Assembly: GCA_903895855.1 (NCBI GenBank)
Contig: CAITVN010000131.1
Location: forward strand, 1-53,596
Reading direction: 5' to 3'
Length of the DNA stretch: 53,596 bases
DNA from: Oligoflexia bacterium
GTDB lineage: Bacteria; Bdellovibrionota; UBA1018
The translations under genes were made by a program, and so were the position numbers. Positions 36,812-46,085 of the stretch are shown piece after piece; the first letter of the stretch is position 1; the number at the start of each line of letters is the position of its first letter. Under the pieces are notes generated by a model. It ran no database searches, had not been told where the DNA came from, and saw only the letters and a list, made by a program, of their open reading frames with translations.

Positions 36812-38842
36812 TTACTTTTCTTTTTTGTGGTTTTTCTTGAATGCGAGCAAAGCGGTGTCAAGGGCTTGACCCTCAGTCACCCAGTTCTCAAGACTACGCT
36901 TGGCCTCATCTTGCGTGATCACGCCAGCACTAGCCGCGAACCGCACGGTTTCGGCAAACTCTAGCAGCTTTTCAATTCGCGACCACAGAGACTCTACTAT
37001 ACCATTGTCATCAACTATGATGACTTTCAGATCTTTCCGAGAAATCGAGCGACTCGACACTGAGAACTCTCGGTCTAGTATATCATACATCGCACCAGAT
37101 AGACGCTCGTAGGCTTTGACCACGTCAATCCAGGCCGCTTTGGTTTCGAGGCCCTTCAGTTTTTTTGAACTTTCAATGAGCGCGCGCCAACTTTTCGAAA
37201 CTTCTAACGCCCGGTCTCCCGCAGACTCTTGTCTCAACTTTTGAGCTTTCGAAAGCCCATCTTTCACGACTGTAACGGCAAACAATGCCATCACCAGACA
37301 ACTCAGCCAAAACAACCAACGCCACCAGGGATGCCCGCGATAAGTGTACTCGCTCGCGCCGCCGCCAGGCGGCTTCAGACCAAATGGTTTGGCCGCTGAA
37401 AGGTCTTCGCTCAATCCAGAACTACCCAAGCCACCTAAAGCACTATTCGTCGCGCCACTCGAAGCAACATTGGCCGGGCTGGTTTTTTCAGGCAACGCAT
37501 CACCCGTGACGTTGATCGAAATCGGCTCGGTCTTCTTGATTACATAATCGCCCTTTTCTGGGTCGAAAAAAGCAATCTCAACGGCGGGTATAGTTAACCG
37601 GCCAGGAACTTGAGGCATCAATAGCGTCTCAAAGATTTTTTGACCAATGCCACCCACGGCGTTACTGGTTTTCGCTTTGCTCTCGTACAATTGTATTTCT
37701 TTCGACAGATTCAAGGGTGGCAAATCAATGGCAGAAGTATTGCCCCTTCCTTCAATTTTTACCGTCAACGTAACGGCCTCGCCGGTCTTGAGATCATAGC
37801 GATCAACAACCGATGATACCGTAAAATCGCCAACTCCTCCGGTAAACGCTGGGGGTCTGTTCACACTCGGCAGCCCCTGTACCTCGAGAAAGATCGGTTC
37901 AGACTTGAGGCCCGCAACCGAAGATTTCGGCATCAACCCTCGAAACATTCCGAAGATATCGTCGTCTGAATCGAAAATAGATTCTTGAGAGAAATACACC
38001 ACGCGACCTTCCATGGTATCAATGCGCAGTTTGCCTTCTTTCAAGGGGTAAGCGGCATAGCGAGCAAGCAAGATTCGGCCATAGGGAACCCCCTGCAGAA
38101 CCGTTTGTTCAGAAACCAGTCGACCACCTGCAGCCGGTACTTCTAACTCTTCACGCAAAAACCCATCTAACATCGGATATTTTAGAACTTCTGGGCGTGA
38201 AATTTTATTTTTTGCATACAGGTAATAACTCACGATCACCTGCTCACCCTTGTACGCCTTTGCTTTATCAATCTCTGCGCGAATAAAAAAGCCTGGGCTT
38301 CTACCAGGGTTTCCGGCTCCTCGTAACCCGACACCTGGCGACGAGCCGTAGCCTCTCGGAGGTGGGGTACCCTGCCCCCCCGCAATCACTTGAACCGAAA
38401 GCGTTTTGCCCGAGATCCATTTGCCATTGAGCAAAACTCGTGGATTGGCCACCTGAAATCGACCCATCTTTTTTGGTCGAAGCACATGGGTGATTTGCTT
38501 GGTCTGGCGCATTCCAAAACGACCATTTTCATAATAAGACTGAATTTGAGTTCCGTTGTACTCATTGACCACATCGAACTCGGGCGCCTGATAATCTATT
38601 TTTTCGACATTTCCGTTACCTTCTACTTGAACTTCAAACCTCAGCGCGACGGTCTCGTCTTGGGCAATCGTTGATCGATCGAGGGTCACTTTCACTTCAG
38701 CATCGGCCGCCCATGCCATTGGCTGCCCCAAAAAACTGAGACAGGGGGTCAGGCAAAGTATCTGGCAAAATATGAGGCAAAAGGGCTGCCAAACGAGCGA
38801 GCGAATTTTTAATGACCGCGAAAAGGCGTGCAACCCATTCAT
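36812..38842 (-). CDS. batD: BatD-like membrane protein
   Basis: A 676-residue protein with an N-terminal signal peptide (cleavage near AWAADAE, residue 46) and a long extracytoplasmic part of repeated beta domains (VTLDRSTIAQDETVALRF at the start, ending near residue 460). One transmembrane segment lies at about 506-525, followed by a cytoplasmic helical tail. This is the layout of BatD. It is the last gene of the leftward MoxR/Bat operon, six bases after batB. Bat proteins were linked to oxygen tolerance in Bacteroides; their exact job is unresolved, but they probably assemble or protect envelope complexes. Confidence 0.85.
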   Translation of the reverse strand: MNGLHAFSRSLKIRSLVWQPFCLIFCQILCLTPCLSFLGQPMAWAADAEVKVTLDRSTIAQDETVALRFEVQVEGNGNVEKIDYQAPEFDVVNEYNGTQIQSYYENGRFGMRQTKQITHVLRPKKMGRFQVANPRVLLNGKWISGKTLSVQVIAGGQGTPPPRGYGSSPGVGLRGAGNPGRSPGFFIRAEIDKAKAYKGEQVIVSYYLYAKNKISRPEVLKYPMLDGFLREELEVPAAGGRLVSEQTVLQGVPYGRILLARYAAYPLKEGKLRIDTMEGRVVYFSQESIFDSDDDIFGMFRGLMPKSSVAGLKSEPIFLEVQGLPSVNRPPAFTGGVGDFTVSSVVDRYDLKTGEAVTLTVKIEGRGNTSAIDLPPLNLSKEIQLYESKAKTSNAVGGIGQKIFETLLMPQVPGRLTIPAVEIAFFDPEKGDYVIKKTEPISINVTGDALPEKTSPANVASSGATNSALGGLGSSGLSEDLSAAKPFGLKPPGGGASEYTYRGHPWWRWLFWLSCLVMALFAVTVVKDGLSKAQKLRQESAGDRALEVSKSWRALIESSKKLKGLETKAAWIDVVKAYERLSGAMYDILDREFSVSSRSISRKDLKVIIVDDNGIVESLWSRIEKLLEFAETVRFAASAGVITQDEAKRSLENWVTEGQALDTALLAFKKNHKKEK

Positions 38843-38848
38843 TCTTAC

Positions 38849-40789
38849 CTACCAATCCTTCTCTTGTTTTGTGCTAGTTCCCTGCTGCCGCTCTAACTTT
38901 GACTTCAATTGTCTTTCTCTATTTGAAAGTTCAGACATGACACGTTCAGCGTCTTCTTTCGAGAGCTTTTGAGACTGAAAATCACGCTTTTTTTGACTCT
39001 GCTGATTTTTGTCTTTTTCTTTGTCTTTTTCTTTGTCTGGGTCTGGCTCTTCACCTTTTTGCTTGTCTTTGCCTTGATCCTTATCTTTGCCCTTGTCTTT
39101 ATCTTTGTCTTTTTCAGGCTGATCTTTTTGATCTTTTTTGTCTTGGTCCTTTTTATCTTGTTTGTCTTGGTCTTTCTTGTCTTGTTCTTTCTGATCCTTT
39201 TTGTCCTGATCCTTCTTATCTTGCTTATCTTGATCTTTTTGCTGGTCTTGCTTTTGCTGCTGCTGAACCAGGAGCTCTAGATTTTTTCGCAGATCATTTT
39301 CAAGCGTCTGATCTTTCGCCTTTTTTGCCTCTTCAATTCCTTTGATATAAGACTGAATGGCTTCGGGCGTTTTCTTATTTTGCGACAGTACGTTACCCAG
39401 ATTAAAAAGTGAGTGAGCAGCGACTCGAGAATCTTTCGATTCTAGGGCCTTTTTTGTGGCCTCTGAAAAACTTTGCAAGGCCCCGTTAAAGTTACCCTCT
39501 TTTGATTGCACAACCCCTTGATTGTAATCGAGCTCTGACAAATCAGGCGACTCAGCCTGAGCGCCATTGAGCAGTTTTTTTGCGTCGTCGATTTTTCCCT
39601 CATTCAAGGCTTCAATGGCATCTCTATTTTTATAATAGGCACCAACACTGGGGGTCTTAGTACCCTCAGCTAAAGCTGGCTTACTCAAACCTGTCGCTAC
39701 CCCGATGGCCACAATGAGAAAACCGGCAGCCTTAGATAGCACTCCCGAGGACGCGCGCCTTCTCGCAGGCACAAAGAGTTCAGACACGAAGAACACGATC
39801 GCGAAGGCCAAGAAAATCATGAAATGATCGTCGAGTGTCACAACTTTCTTTTCGGCAAACTCTCCGCGACTGTACCCACCCAGCACTTGCACTAACTCAT
39901 CAACCTCACCTTCGGTGGTACTGGCGCTCCAAAATTTTCCGCTCGCTTTCGCTGCCAGGTCTTTCAGAAAATCAGGCTTGAAAGTACTGACGACTGGCTT
40001 ACCTTCGGAATCTCGCTTATAACCCCGCAAACTTCCTTCGGGATCTCTAAGCGGAATCGGCCCCCCCTTTTCAGTACCCACACCGATCACATAAAGCGCG
40101 ATACCTTTTTCTTTCAACTGCTCAGCCATTTTCATCGCTTCATTTTCATGATCTTCGCCATCTGAAAGCAGAATCAAGACTCTTGAAGTCGAGGTTGTTT
40201 GACCCAAATCGGCCCCAGAGCTATTCACTTCAGCTCCGCGGTCTAGACTGCGAACTGCGGTCTCTAAAGCCGTGCTGATGTCCGTACCTTGATTCGTCAC
40301 AGACTTGGGTGATAGCACTTCAACAATATCCAAAACGTACCCATGATCAGTAGTTAACGGCGAGGCTACCCAGCTACTAGCAGCAAAGGCAATCAACCCG
40401 AGTCGATCTCCTTCAAGTCTCTCAGACAATCGCCGAATCAGGCGTTTTGCTTTTTTTAGCCGACTCGGAACCATGTCTTCAGTTTCCATACTCTGCGAAA
40501 CATCGAGCGCAATCATCACATCCATACCCGTGAGTTTCATCGTCTCTTCGTGAGTACCCCACTGGGGCCTTGCGAGGCTGAAGAACAGAAAGGTCAAACC
40601 CAGTGTGAAAAACACAGACCTGAAAAATGGCAATTTCAAATCGAGCTCAGGAATCACGGCCCCCCAGAGAGGCGATCGCACAAAGAGCTCAATCTCTTTT
40701 TTCTTACTCTTGCGGTAGAACCGTAGGTACATGAAATAAAGCAACGTAACTGCTATGCCAATTAGCCAATAAGGTGAGGCAAACTTCAT
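38849..40789 (-). CDS. batB: BatB-BatC fusion: VWA domain, TPRs and KDQ-repeat tail
   Basis: A 646-residue protein starting at ATG 40789, which overlaps the batA stop (ATGA); a GTG at 40804 is less likely. The N-terminus has two membrane segments and a VWA domain whose MIDAS motif is DVSQSM (96-101). After a third membrane segment (about 325-345) come TPR-like helices (about 375-490), normally a separate protein, BatC. The tail (about 505-590) is almost only Lys, Asp, Gln and Glu in repeated KKDQDKQD units. Such a charged, unstructured tail in the periplasm is unusual. The end returns to ordinary composition (LSNRERQLKSKLERQQ). Confidence 0.88.
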   Translation of the reverse strand: MKFASPYWLIGIAVTLLYFMYLRFYRKSKKKEIELFVRSPLWGAVIPELDLKLPFFRSVFFTLGLTFLFFSLARPQWGTHEETMKLTGMDVMIALDVSQSMETEDMVPSRLKKAKRLIRRLSERLEGDRLGLIAFAASSWVASPLTTDHGYVLDIVEVLSPKSVTNQGTDISTALETAVRSLDRGAEVNSSGADLGQTTSTSRVLILLSDGEDHENEAMKMAEQLKEKGIALYVIGVGTEKGGPIPLRDPEGSLRGYKRDSEGKPVVSTFKPDFLKDLAAKASGKFWSASTTEGEVDELVQVLGGYSRGEFAEKKVVTLDDHFMIFLAFAIVFFVSELFVPARRRASSGVLSKAAGFLIVAIGVATGLSKPALAEGTKTPSVGAYYKNRDAIEALNEGKIDDAKKLLNGAQAESPDLSELDYNQGVVQSKEGNFNGALQSFSEATKKALESKDSRVAAHSLFNLGNVLSQNKKTPEAIQSYIKGIEEAKKAKDQTLENDLRKNLELLVQQQQKQDQQKDQDKQDKKDQDKKDQKEQDKKDQDKQDKKDQDKKDQKDQPEKDKDKDKGKDKDQGKDKQKGEEPDPDKEKDKEKDKNQQSQKKRDFQSQKLSKEDAERVMSELSNRERQLKSKLERQQGTSTKQEKDW

Positions 40790-41769
40790 AATAGTAGCCT
40801 CCACCAGAATTTACCTAAAAACTGCTCAACCATGAGAAGCACCAGAGCTACCTTAAGGGGCCGATCAAAAACCTCGTCATATTTGACTTTGGTATTCGAC
40901 TTCACTTCGGTCTTCTCGAGCTGGTCGATCTCAGCGAATACATTTTCAAGGGTTTGCAGGTCTTGAACCCGATAAAATCGCCCATTTGTGGTCTTTGCTA
41001 TGAGCTCAAGCAACTCAGTATTGAGCGCATTGTCTTGGTATTGATAACGAGTGATGGTGTTACCAAAGGCCCCGCGCTGGGTGATCGGAATTTTTACTTT
41101 TCCTTCTCGGCCGATCGCAATCGTGTAAACCCGAATACCGTAACCGGCTGCGAGTTCACCGGCATCGGCAGGGCCCACCTGGCCAACATTATTGTCGCCG
41201 TCAGTGAGTAAAACAATCACTCGAGTTTTCGCCTTGCTATCTTTTAGCCGATTCACTGCCAAGGCTAACCCATCACCAATGGCCGTACCATCTTTTAGAA
41301 TGCCTATTTCGGCGTCTCTGATCGCTTTTTTTACTAAAAGGTAGTCAAGCGTCGGAGGCACTAATGAAATGGGTTCACCACTGAAAATCGTGAAACCAAT
41401 GCGATCGTTCACTCGGCCATCAAGAAATCTCGACATGGTTTGTTTAGCCACTTCAATTCTTGAAGTGTCACCCAGATCTTCTGCTCTCATGCTGGCACTG
41501 ACGTCCATCACCAACATGATATCAACCCCGCTGACGATTCGCTCGGTTTGCCGATAGCTGGTCTGAGGTCTGGCTAACGCCACAATCAAAGAGATCAAAG
41601 ACAAGTACCGAAGAGCCAATAAAAACAGAGCCGGATCTCTTAACGAAAATTCTTTCTTGATGCCGATCGAGAAGATGACCCTGGGCCTCATCGCTCGCTT
41701 GCGCCAAAGAAAATGAAATGCCGGTATGAGTAGTATCAGTAAAAGAAAGAGGGGGCTTTCAAATCGCAT
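40786..41769 (-). CDS. batA: BatA, VWA-domain membrane protein
   Basis: A 327-residue protein with two N-terminal hydrophobic segments (about 5-20 and 48-66), a VWA domain with complete MIDAS residues (DVSAS beginning D89, a Thr, and TDGDNN), and a C-terminal membrane segment. VWA MIDAS sites bind a divalent metal and partner proteins. It lies one base after the preceding gene and overlaps batB by four. With MoxR and the DUF58 protein it forms the usual MoxR-Bat set. Confidence 0.9.
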   Translation of the reverse strand: MRFESPLFLLLILLIPAFHFLWRKRAMRPRVIFSIGIKKEFSLRDPALFLLALRYLSLISLIVALARPQTSYRQTERIVSGVDIMLVMDVSASMRAEDLGDTSRIEVAKQTMSRFLDGRVNDRIGFTIFSGEPISLVPPTLDYLLVKKAIRDAEIGILKDGTAIGDGLALAVNRLKDSKAKTRVIVLLTDGDNNVGQVGPADAGELAAGYGIRVYTIAIGREGKVKIPITQRGAFGNTITRYQYQDNALNTELLELIAKTTNGRFYRVQDLQTLENVFAEIDQLEKTEVKSNTKVKYDEVFDRPLKVALVLLMVEQFLGKFWWRLLL

Positions 41770-42825
41770 CTACTTCACCCCATCTAATTTGACCCTTCGG
41801 GTCTTTCGAATGAACATTCTTAACCATTGCAAAAGTTCAGTACCCTCATTGAGGTCTGGCACATGGTCAGTAAATTTTACGCGATCTAATTGAAAAAAGA
41901 ATTTCTCTAATTCATCGAGCTGAGTTTCGTTAAGGTAATGTCGATCTTGCACGATGACCATCAACTCATGACTGGTCGATTCAGCGGCATCGAAGTCGTA
42001 GCGACCTCCAAAGTAATTTTTGGCAATTTCTGAAACGGCGAAATAATGCCGCTTAAATCGGGCGTTTTTGAGGTCGTCTGCTTTCTCAAGTTCATCTAAG
42101 AGTCGAAGGGCAATCACGTCTTCAGTCTCAGTGATTTTCGGAGTTTCAATTTTTGGCTTTCGATTTCGTCGTTTCTCAATCAACCGATAGATCAAATAGA
42201 AAAGCCCTGAGAGTAAAAGTAGCCCAGAGACCCCCAGTAAAATTCCTAACCACAGCGGAAACTGCAACGCAAGCGGCCCTCTCAGTTCTGCCGGTTTCGC
42301 ACCTTGGGCTTCGCCTTCTTTAAGGGTCGACAGTACCTTAAACTCAACGGGATTTGTTCTCGCAACAGGCTTCGGGTCTGACTGCGAATCGACAATCACT
42401 AATGACGGTAGAGAGATAGTTCCGGCTTTTACGAAGCTCAGCCGCAAATGACCGTCACGTTTTTCAATCAGGTAGTCGTCTTGGTGTTTACTAGAACTCT
42501 CACTAGGATTCGCGCTTGCTGAAGCCACCGGGTCAGGCGTCGAGCCAGATGTCGAGCCAGGCGTAGAACTAGACGACGGAGCCAATAACGATTCAAACCC
42601 CACCAGATTTGCCACATCGAGATCTTTGAGGTCGTGAAATTTCAATTCGATCGTATCGCCCACTTTGAAGTCGTTTGTTTTTTCGGCCCATTCAATGTCG
42701 TAGGTGGGAAGTTTAAGAAGGTCATCTTGAGAGTAAATGGCCGAAGCCGACGCACGCAGTGAAAGGCACTGAGCGAGTACCAGTAGCACGGCCAAATGAA
42801 GGCAGCGGTATTGTCGTAGCCTCAT
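41770..42825 (-). CDS. Membrane protein of the MoxR/Bat operon, unknown function
   Basis: A 351-residue protein with an N-terminal signal or anchor (about 8-26), an extracytoplasmic beta domain interrupted by a Ser/Pro/Thr linker (about 82-110), a transmembrane segment (about 192-215) followed by KRRNRK, and a cytoplasmic helical domain. The layout matches the DUF4381-like or BatE-like proteins that sit between the DUF58 gene and batA in such operons. It overlaps the DUF58 gene by four bases. No enzymatic motif is visible. Confidence 0.75.
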   Translation of the reverse strand: MRLRQYRCLHLAVLLVLAQCLSLRASASAIYSQDDLLKLPTYDIEWAEKTNDFKVGDTIELKFHDLKDLDVANLVGFESLLAPSSSSTPGSTSGSTPDPVASASANPSESSSKHQDDYLIEKRDGHLRLSFVKAGTISLPSLVIVDSQSDPKPVARTNPVEFKVLSTLKEGEAQGAKPAELRGPLALQFPLWLGILLGVSGLLLLSGLFYLIYRLIEKRRNRKPKIETPKITETEDVIALRLLDELEKADDLKNARFKRHYFAVSEIAKNYFGGRYDFDAAESTSHELMVIVQDRHYLNETQLDELEKFFFQLDRVKFTDHVPDLNEGTELLQWLRMFIRKTRRVKLDGVK

Positions 42826-43706
42826 CGCCGATTGCCTCTTTTCAGCTTTTTCTGAAAGAATTTCACGACAAGATCAATGTAATTTTCATGCGACGATACG
42901 GTTAGCTGATCGACTCCGCTGTTTTTCATTGAGGCAGTGAAATTCTGAGCGCGGCCTTTAGTCATTTCTTCAAACCATTGCCGAAACCTAAACGAACCGG
43001 TGTCGACAAAAACTTCTGCGCCTGCCTCGGCGTCCCAAAAAGTCAACGAGCCAACATTGGGCAGGTTGTGCTCGCGAGGGTCGGTGATAGTCAGCGCGGT
43101 GACATCGTGCTTCTTGGCTAGGCGTTTAAGCGATATTTCGTAATCTTTGTCGAGAAAATCACTTAAAATAAAGATCACGCCACTGTGTTTTAAAATGCGA
43201 TTGGCTGAATCAAACGCTAACGATAGTTTGGTGCCTTGATACTTGGGTTCAAAGCTCAGCACCTCGTTGATGATTCGTTGAATGTGAGAACGCCCCTTTT
43301 TTGGGGGTAGTATTTTTTCGACCTTCTCAGAAAAAAGAAGCAATCCCACTTTATCTCCCGTATGAACGGCTGCGTACGAAAGCAGGCCTGCAATCTCGGC
43401 CGCCACTTCAGACTTTAATTTCGCGTGCGACCCAAATCGCTTCGAACCCGAGACGTCGACCAGAATCAAAACGTTGAGTTCTCGTTCTTCTTCGAATTTC
43501 TTGATAACCGGGTCACGTGATCGGGCGCTGACCTTCCAGTCAATGTGGCGAACATCGTCGCCTGCCATGTACAATCGGTGCTCAGAAAATTGAACGCCTT
43601 GGCCCTTGAACCGACTTTTGTAAGACCCAGACAAAGCATCATCGACCATCTTGCGTGTGGTAAACTCAATGAGGCGTACTTTTCTGCGAACTTCCTCAGA
43701 TAACAT
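42822..43706 (-). CDS. DUF58 protein of the MoxR/Bat operon
   Basis: A 294-residue cytoplasmic protein with the DUF58 signature YMAGDDVRHIDWKVSAR (about 47-63), followed by a VWA-like fold whose MIDAS begins DVSGSKRFG. DUF58 proteins occur next to MoxR ATPases and are thought to be their partners. It lies 36 bases after moxR. There is no transmembrane segment. Confidence 0.88.
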   Translation of the reverse strand: MLSEEVRRKVRLIEFTTRKMVDDALSGSYKSRFKGQGVQFSEHRLYMAGDDVRHIDWKVSARSRDPVIKKFEEERELNVLILVDVSGSKRFGSHAKLKSEVAAEIAGLLSYAAVHTGDKVGLLLFSEKVEKILPPKKGRSHIQRIINEVLSFEPKYQGTKLSLAFDSANRILKHSGVIFILSDFLDKDYEISLKRLAKKHDVTALTITDPREHNLPNVGSLTFWDAEAGAEVFVDTGSFRFRQWFEEMTKGRAQNFTASMKNSGVDQLTVSSHENYIDLVVKFFQKKLKRGNRR

Positions 43707-43742
43707 GATTACCTACTCGATTGCCTACTATTAAAACCGCAA

Positions 43743-44735
43743 TTACGGTACTTCGACCCGCTCAAGAATTTTCTTAATCACTTGCTCACTGTCGATGCCG
43801 TCAGCTTCACCTTCGAATGAAATGAGAATTCGGTGTCGCATGATATCGTACGCCACTGACTTCACATCTTCAGGAGTGACAAACCCTCGGTGCCGCAAGA
43901 ATGCCGATGCTCGACTTGCTTTTGCGAGAGCGATCGTCGCACGAGGCGAAGCGCCCACTGAAATGATATTTTTGAGTTCGCCTAATCCCACTTTTTCTGG
44001 ATTTCTGGTCGCAAACACGAGATTCAAAATATAGTCTTTTAGCTTTTCATCCATGTAGATTTGCGAGCAAAGTCTTCTCGCCTCTAAAATGGTATCGGGA
44101 TGACACACTTTCACGGCCTTCGGATTGTCAGTTCCCGACATGCGGTTAAGCACCACTTTCTCCTCGGCCATGGTCGGATAAGAAACTTTCACTTTAAATA
44201 AGAATCGATCGAGCTGAGCTTCAGGCAGTGGGTAAGTACCTTCTTGCTCAATGGGGTTTTGCGTTGCCAAAACGATGAATGGATCTGACAGCGGGTAGGT
44301 CGTCTCACCGATCGTGACTTGTCGTTCGCCCATGGCTTCAAGAAGGGCACTTTGCACTTTCGCGGGTGCGCGGTTGATTTCATCGGCCAATACTAAGTTT
44401 GTGAAAATCGGGCCTTTTTTAGGAGTAAAATCACCCGATTTCGGATTAAAAATCATGGTACCGATCAAGTCAGCTGGCAAGAGATCAGGAGTGAACTGAA
44501 TGCGCTGAAAGTCGGCATGAATCACGTCAGCCAAGGTCTTAATGGTCAAGGTCTTTGCGAGACCGGGTAAGCCTTCAAGTAACACGTGACCATCGCACAA
44601 AAGAGCCAGTAGTAGCCTTTCGAGAAGCACCTTCTGACCCACAATGACTTTTGAGGTTTCGGTCAAGATATCGTCAACAAATTGACTTTTTAGTTTAATT
44701 TCGGCCGTCAGGGCCTGAACGTCTAGTGTTTGCAT
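43743..44735 (-). CDS. moxR: MoxR-family AAA+ ATPase
   Basis: A 330-residue ATPase and the first gene of the leftward operon. Walker A is the MoxR variant GLPGLAKT (55-62), and Walker B is LVLADEINR with sensor ATQNP following. MoxR proteins act as chaperones that insert cofactors or assemble complexes with VWA partners, here BatA, BatB and the DUF58 protein. Upstream on the minus strand TTGACT (44772-44767) and ATGATA (44748-44743, 18-base spacer) are a possible promoter, only seven bases from the start codon. Confidence 0.93.
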   Translation of the reverse strand: MQTLDVQALTAEIKLKSQFVDDILTETSKVIVGQKVLLERLLLALLCDGHVLLEGLPGLAKTLTIKTLADVIHADFQRIQFTPDLLPADLIGTMIFNPKSGDFTPKKGPIFTNLVLADEINRAPAKVQSALLEAMGERQVTIGETTYPLSDPFIVLATQNPIEQEGTYPLPEAQLDRFLFKVKVSYPTMAEEKVVLNRMSGTDNPKAVKVCHPDTILEARRLCSQIYMDEKLKDYILNLVFATRNPEKVGLGELKNIISVGASPRATIALAKASRASAFLRHRGFVTPEDVKSVAYDIMRHRILISFEGEADGIDSEQVIKKILERVEVP

Positions 44736-44880
44736 AATCCAATATCATTGGCCAAACGGTGCGATCAGTCAAGCCAGAGCAAGGCTGATGGAGGTTTTTT
44801 AATCTCGCTTTTAATCGAATTTTAACTCTGGGTTGGCCATTGGGGGGCTAGTGAGTGGGTTGCGAAATATCTATCATTAT

Positions 44881-44909
44881 TTGACATTTTGGAGACAGAT
44901 AATTACAGT
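44881..44909 (+). promoter_or_regulatory. Promoter of a DUF4143 gene, probably leaderless transcript
   Basis: TTGACA (44881-44886), 17-base spacer, TACAGT (44904-44909), then eight bases to the ATG at 44918. The -35 is a perfect consensus. There is no Shine-Dalgarno sequence between. Confidence 0.65.
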
Positions 44910-44917
44910 ATTTACAG

Positions 44918-46051
44918 ATGCCACACCTCCGTCAACGACTAGCCCTCGCTCCACTTCAGCGTTTAGCCAAACTTTGGCCCGTGGTCGGGGTGGTCGGAAT
45001 TCGCCAAGTCGGAAAGTCGACCTTATTTCGTGATTTACTCAAAATTTCTGAGATGGTCACCTTCGATGAAGACGAAATACGTTCAGACGCCGAAAATTCG
45101 CCCAAGGTTTTTCTGTCTAAGTATTCGCGCCCATTTGTAATTGACGAGATTCAAAAGGTTCCTAAAATTTTTGATGCACTCAAAAGTGAAGTAGACCGCA
45201 AGCGCATTCCGGGTACGTTTTACATCACCGGATCGCAGACCTTTAGTTCGGGCGCACTCATCCGAGAATCTCTTACCGGCCGCATTGGTTCACTTCGTCT
45301 TTACCCCCTCACGTTACGAGAAGCCCATGAACCCAAGAGTGTTTTGACGATAGAGAATTTTACAAAGGCCATGAAACTTGGGGGATTGCCGGTTCCGATG
45401 TTTTTACGCGACGATGAGTCGCGTCGACTTTATTGGGACGGCTGGCTTGAAACCACCTTTCTGCGCGATTTACCCCGTGCTTACGGCAAGGGTTACGATT
45501 TAGATTTTGCAAAACTGATACTCAAAGAGATTGCCGCCATTTTTGCTGATGGCGAATATCCCGAAGTGACTCTTTTTTCGAAAGACTCACGTAAAGTAAA
45601 AAAATACCTCTACGCCATGGAAAGTATTTTTCTACTCAACCGAATACCTTGCCACGAAGCTGGTGTGGGCCGAGATCACTGGCTAATGGGCGATAGCGGA
45701 TTAGCAGCTCACCTTCTACGAAATGAAATCGGCACACCGGCTGCCACTCTCACCTTAGCTAGGCATTGCCTTTACAACGAAATCGTAGCGGGCGCTGAAT
45801 ACCAATTGAGGCGCTCTGAACTCAAGTATTTCAAAAGTGCAAGAGGGCAGCCGGTGGATTTTGTACTGAACAGTTTACCAATAAAAGTGATAGAAAAATC
45901 ATCGGGCGCGCTAGGGTGGCATGAAAAAGGGCTACTCGGGGCCATGAAAAAACTACGTTCAGCCCAAGGATTTCTTTGTGCTCCCATCGAACGCAGCGAT
46001 CCGGTTAGCAAAAAGGGTATCTCGCGAGTTTCGTGGCTGCACTTTTCTTGA
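44918..46051 (+). CDS. AAA ATPase with C-terminal DUF4143 domain
   Basis: A 377-residue protein. Walker A is GIRQVGKST (about residues 26-34), Walker B is FVIDEIQK (about 72-79), and the sensor is ITGSQTF. The C-terminal DUF4143 part shows YFKSARGQPVDFVL, with the PD-(D/E)XK-like Asp, but the later Glu-x-Lys reads IEKSSG, so the nuclease-like site may be incomplete. It begins MPHLRQR, like the gene at 47982 (MPHLRPR), and the two form a subgroup distinct from the pair at 10337-12805. It converges on the YwqK-like gene. Confidence 0.88.
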   Translation: MPHLRQRLALAPLQRLAKLWPVVGVVGIRQVGKSTLFRDLLKISEMVTFDEDEIRSDAENSPKVFLSKYSRPFVIDEIQKVPKIFDALKSEVDRKRIPGTFYITGSQTFSSGALIRESLTGRIGSLRLYPLTLREAHEPKSVLTIENFTKAMKLGGLPVPMFLRDDESRRLYWDGWLETTFLRDLPRAYGKGYDLDFAKLILKEIAAIFADGEYPEVTLFSKDSRKVKKYLYAMESIFLLNRIPCHEAGVGRDHWLMGDSGLAAHLLRNEIGTPAATLTLARHCLYNEIVAGAEYQLRRSELKYFKSARGQPVDFVLNSLPIKVIEKSSGALGWHEKGLLGAMKKLRSAQGFLCAPIERSDPVSKKGISRVSWLHFS

Positions 46052-46061
46052 CGCGGCTCGG

Positions 46062-46085
46062 TCACGTTTTGGTGCCTGTCTCGAC
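46062..46085. repeat. Dispersed 3'-end repeat, copy 1
   Basis: tcacgttttggtgcctgtct lies directly after the stop of the minus-strand YwqK-like gene. It matches the copies at 50251 and 52103 except in the last bases. Confidence 0.6.

Noticed and set aside
38969..39280. Plus-strand frame rich in Phe, Leu and Val that looks like a membrane protein
   Set aside because: It is the antisense of the Lys/Asp/Gln repeat tail of BatB; the composition is a mirror effect.
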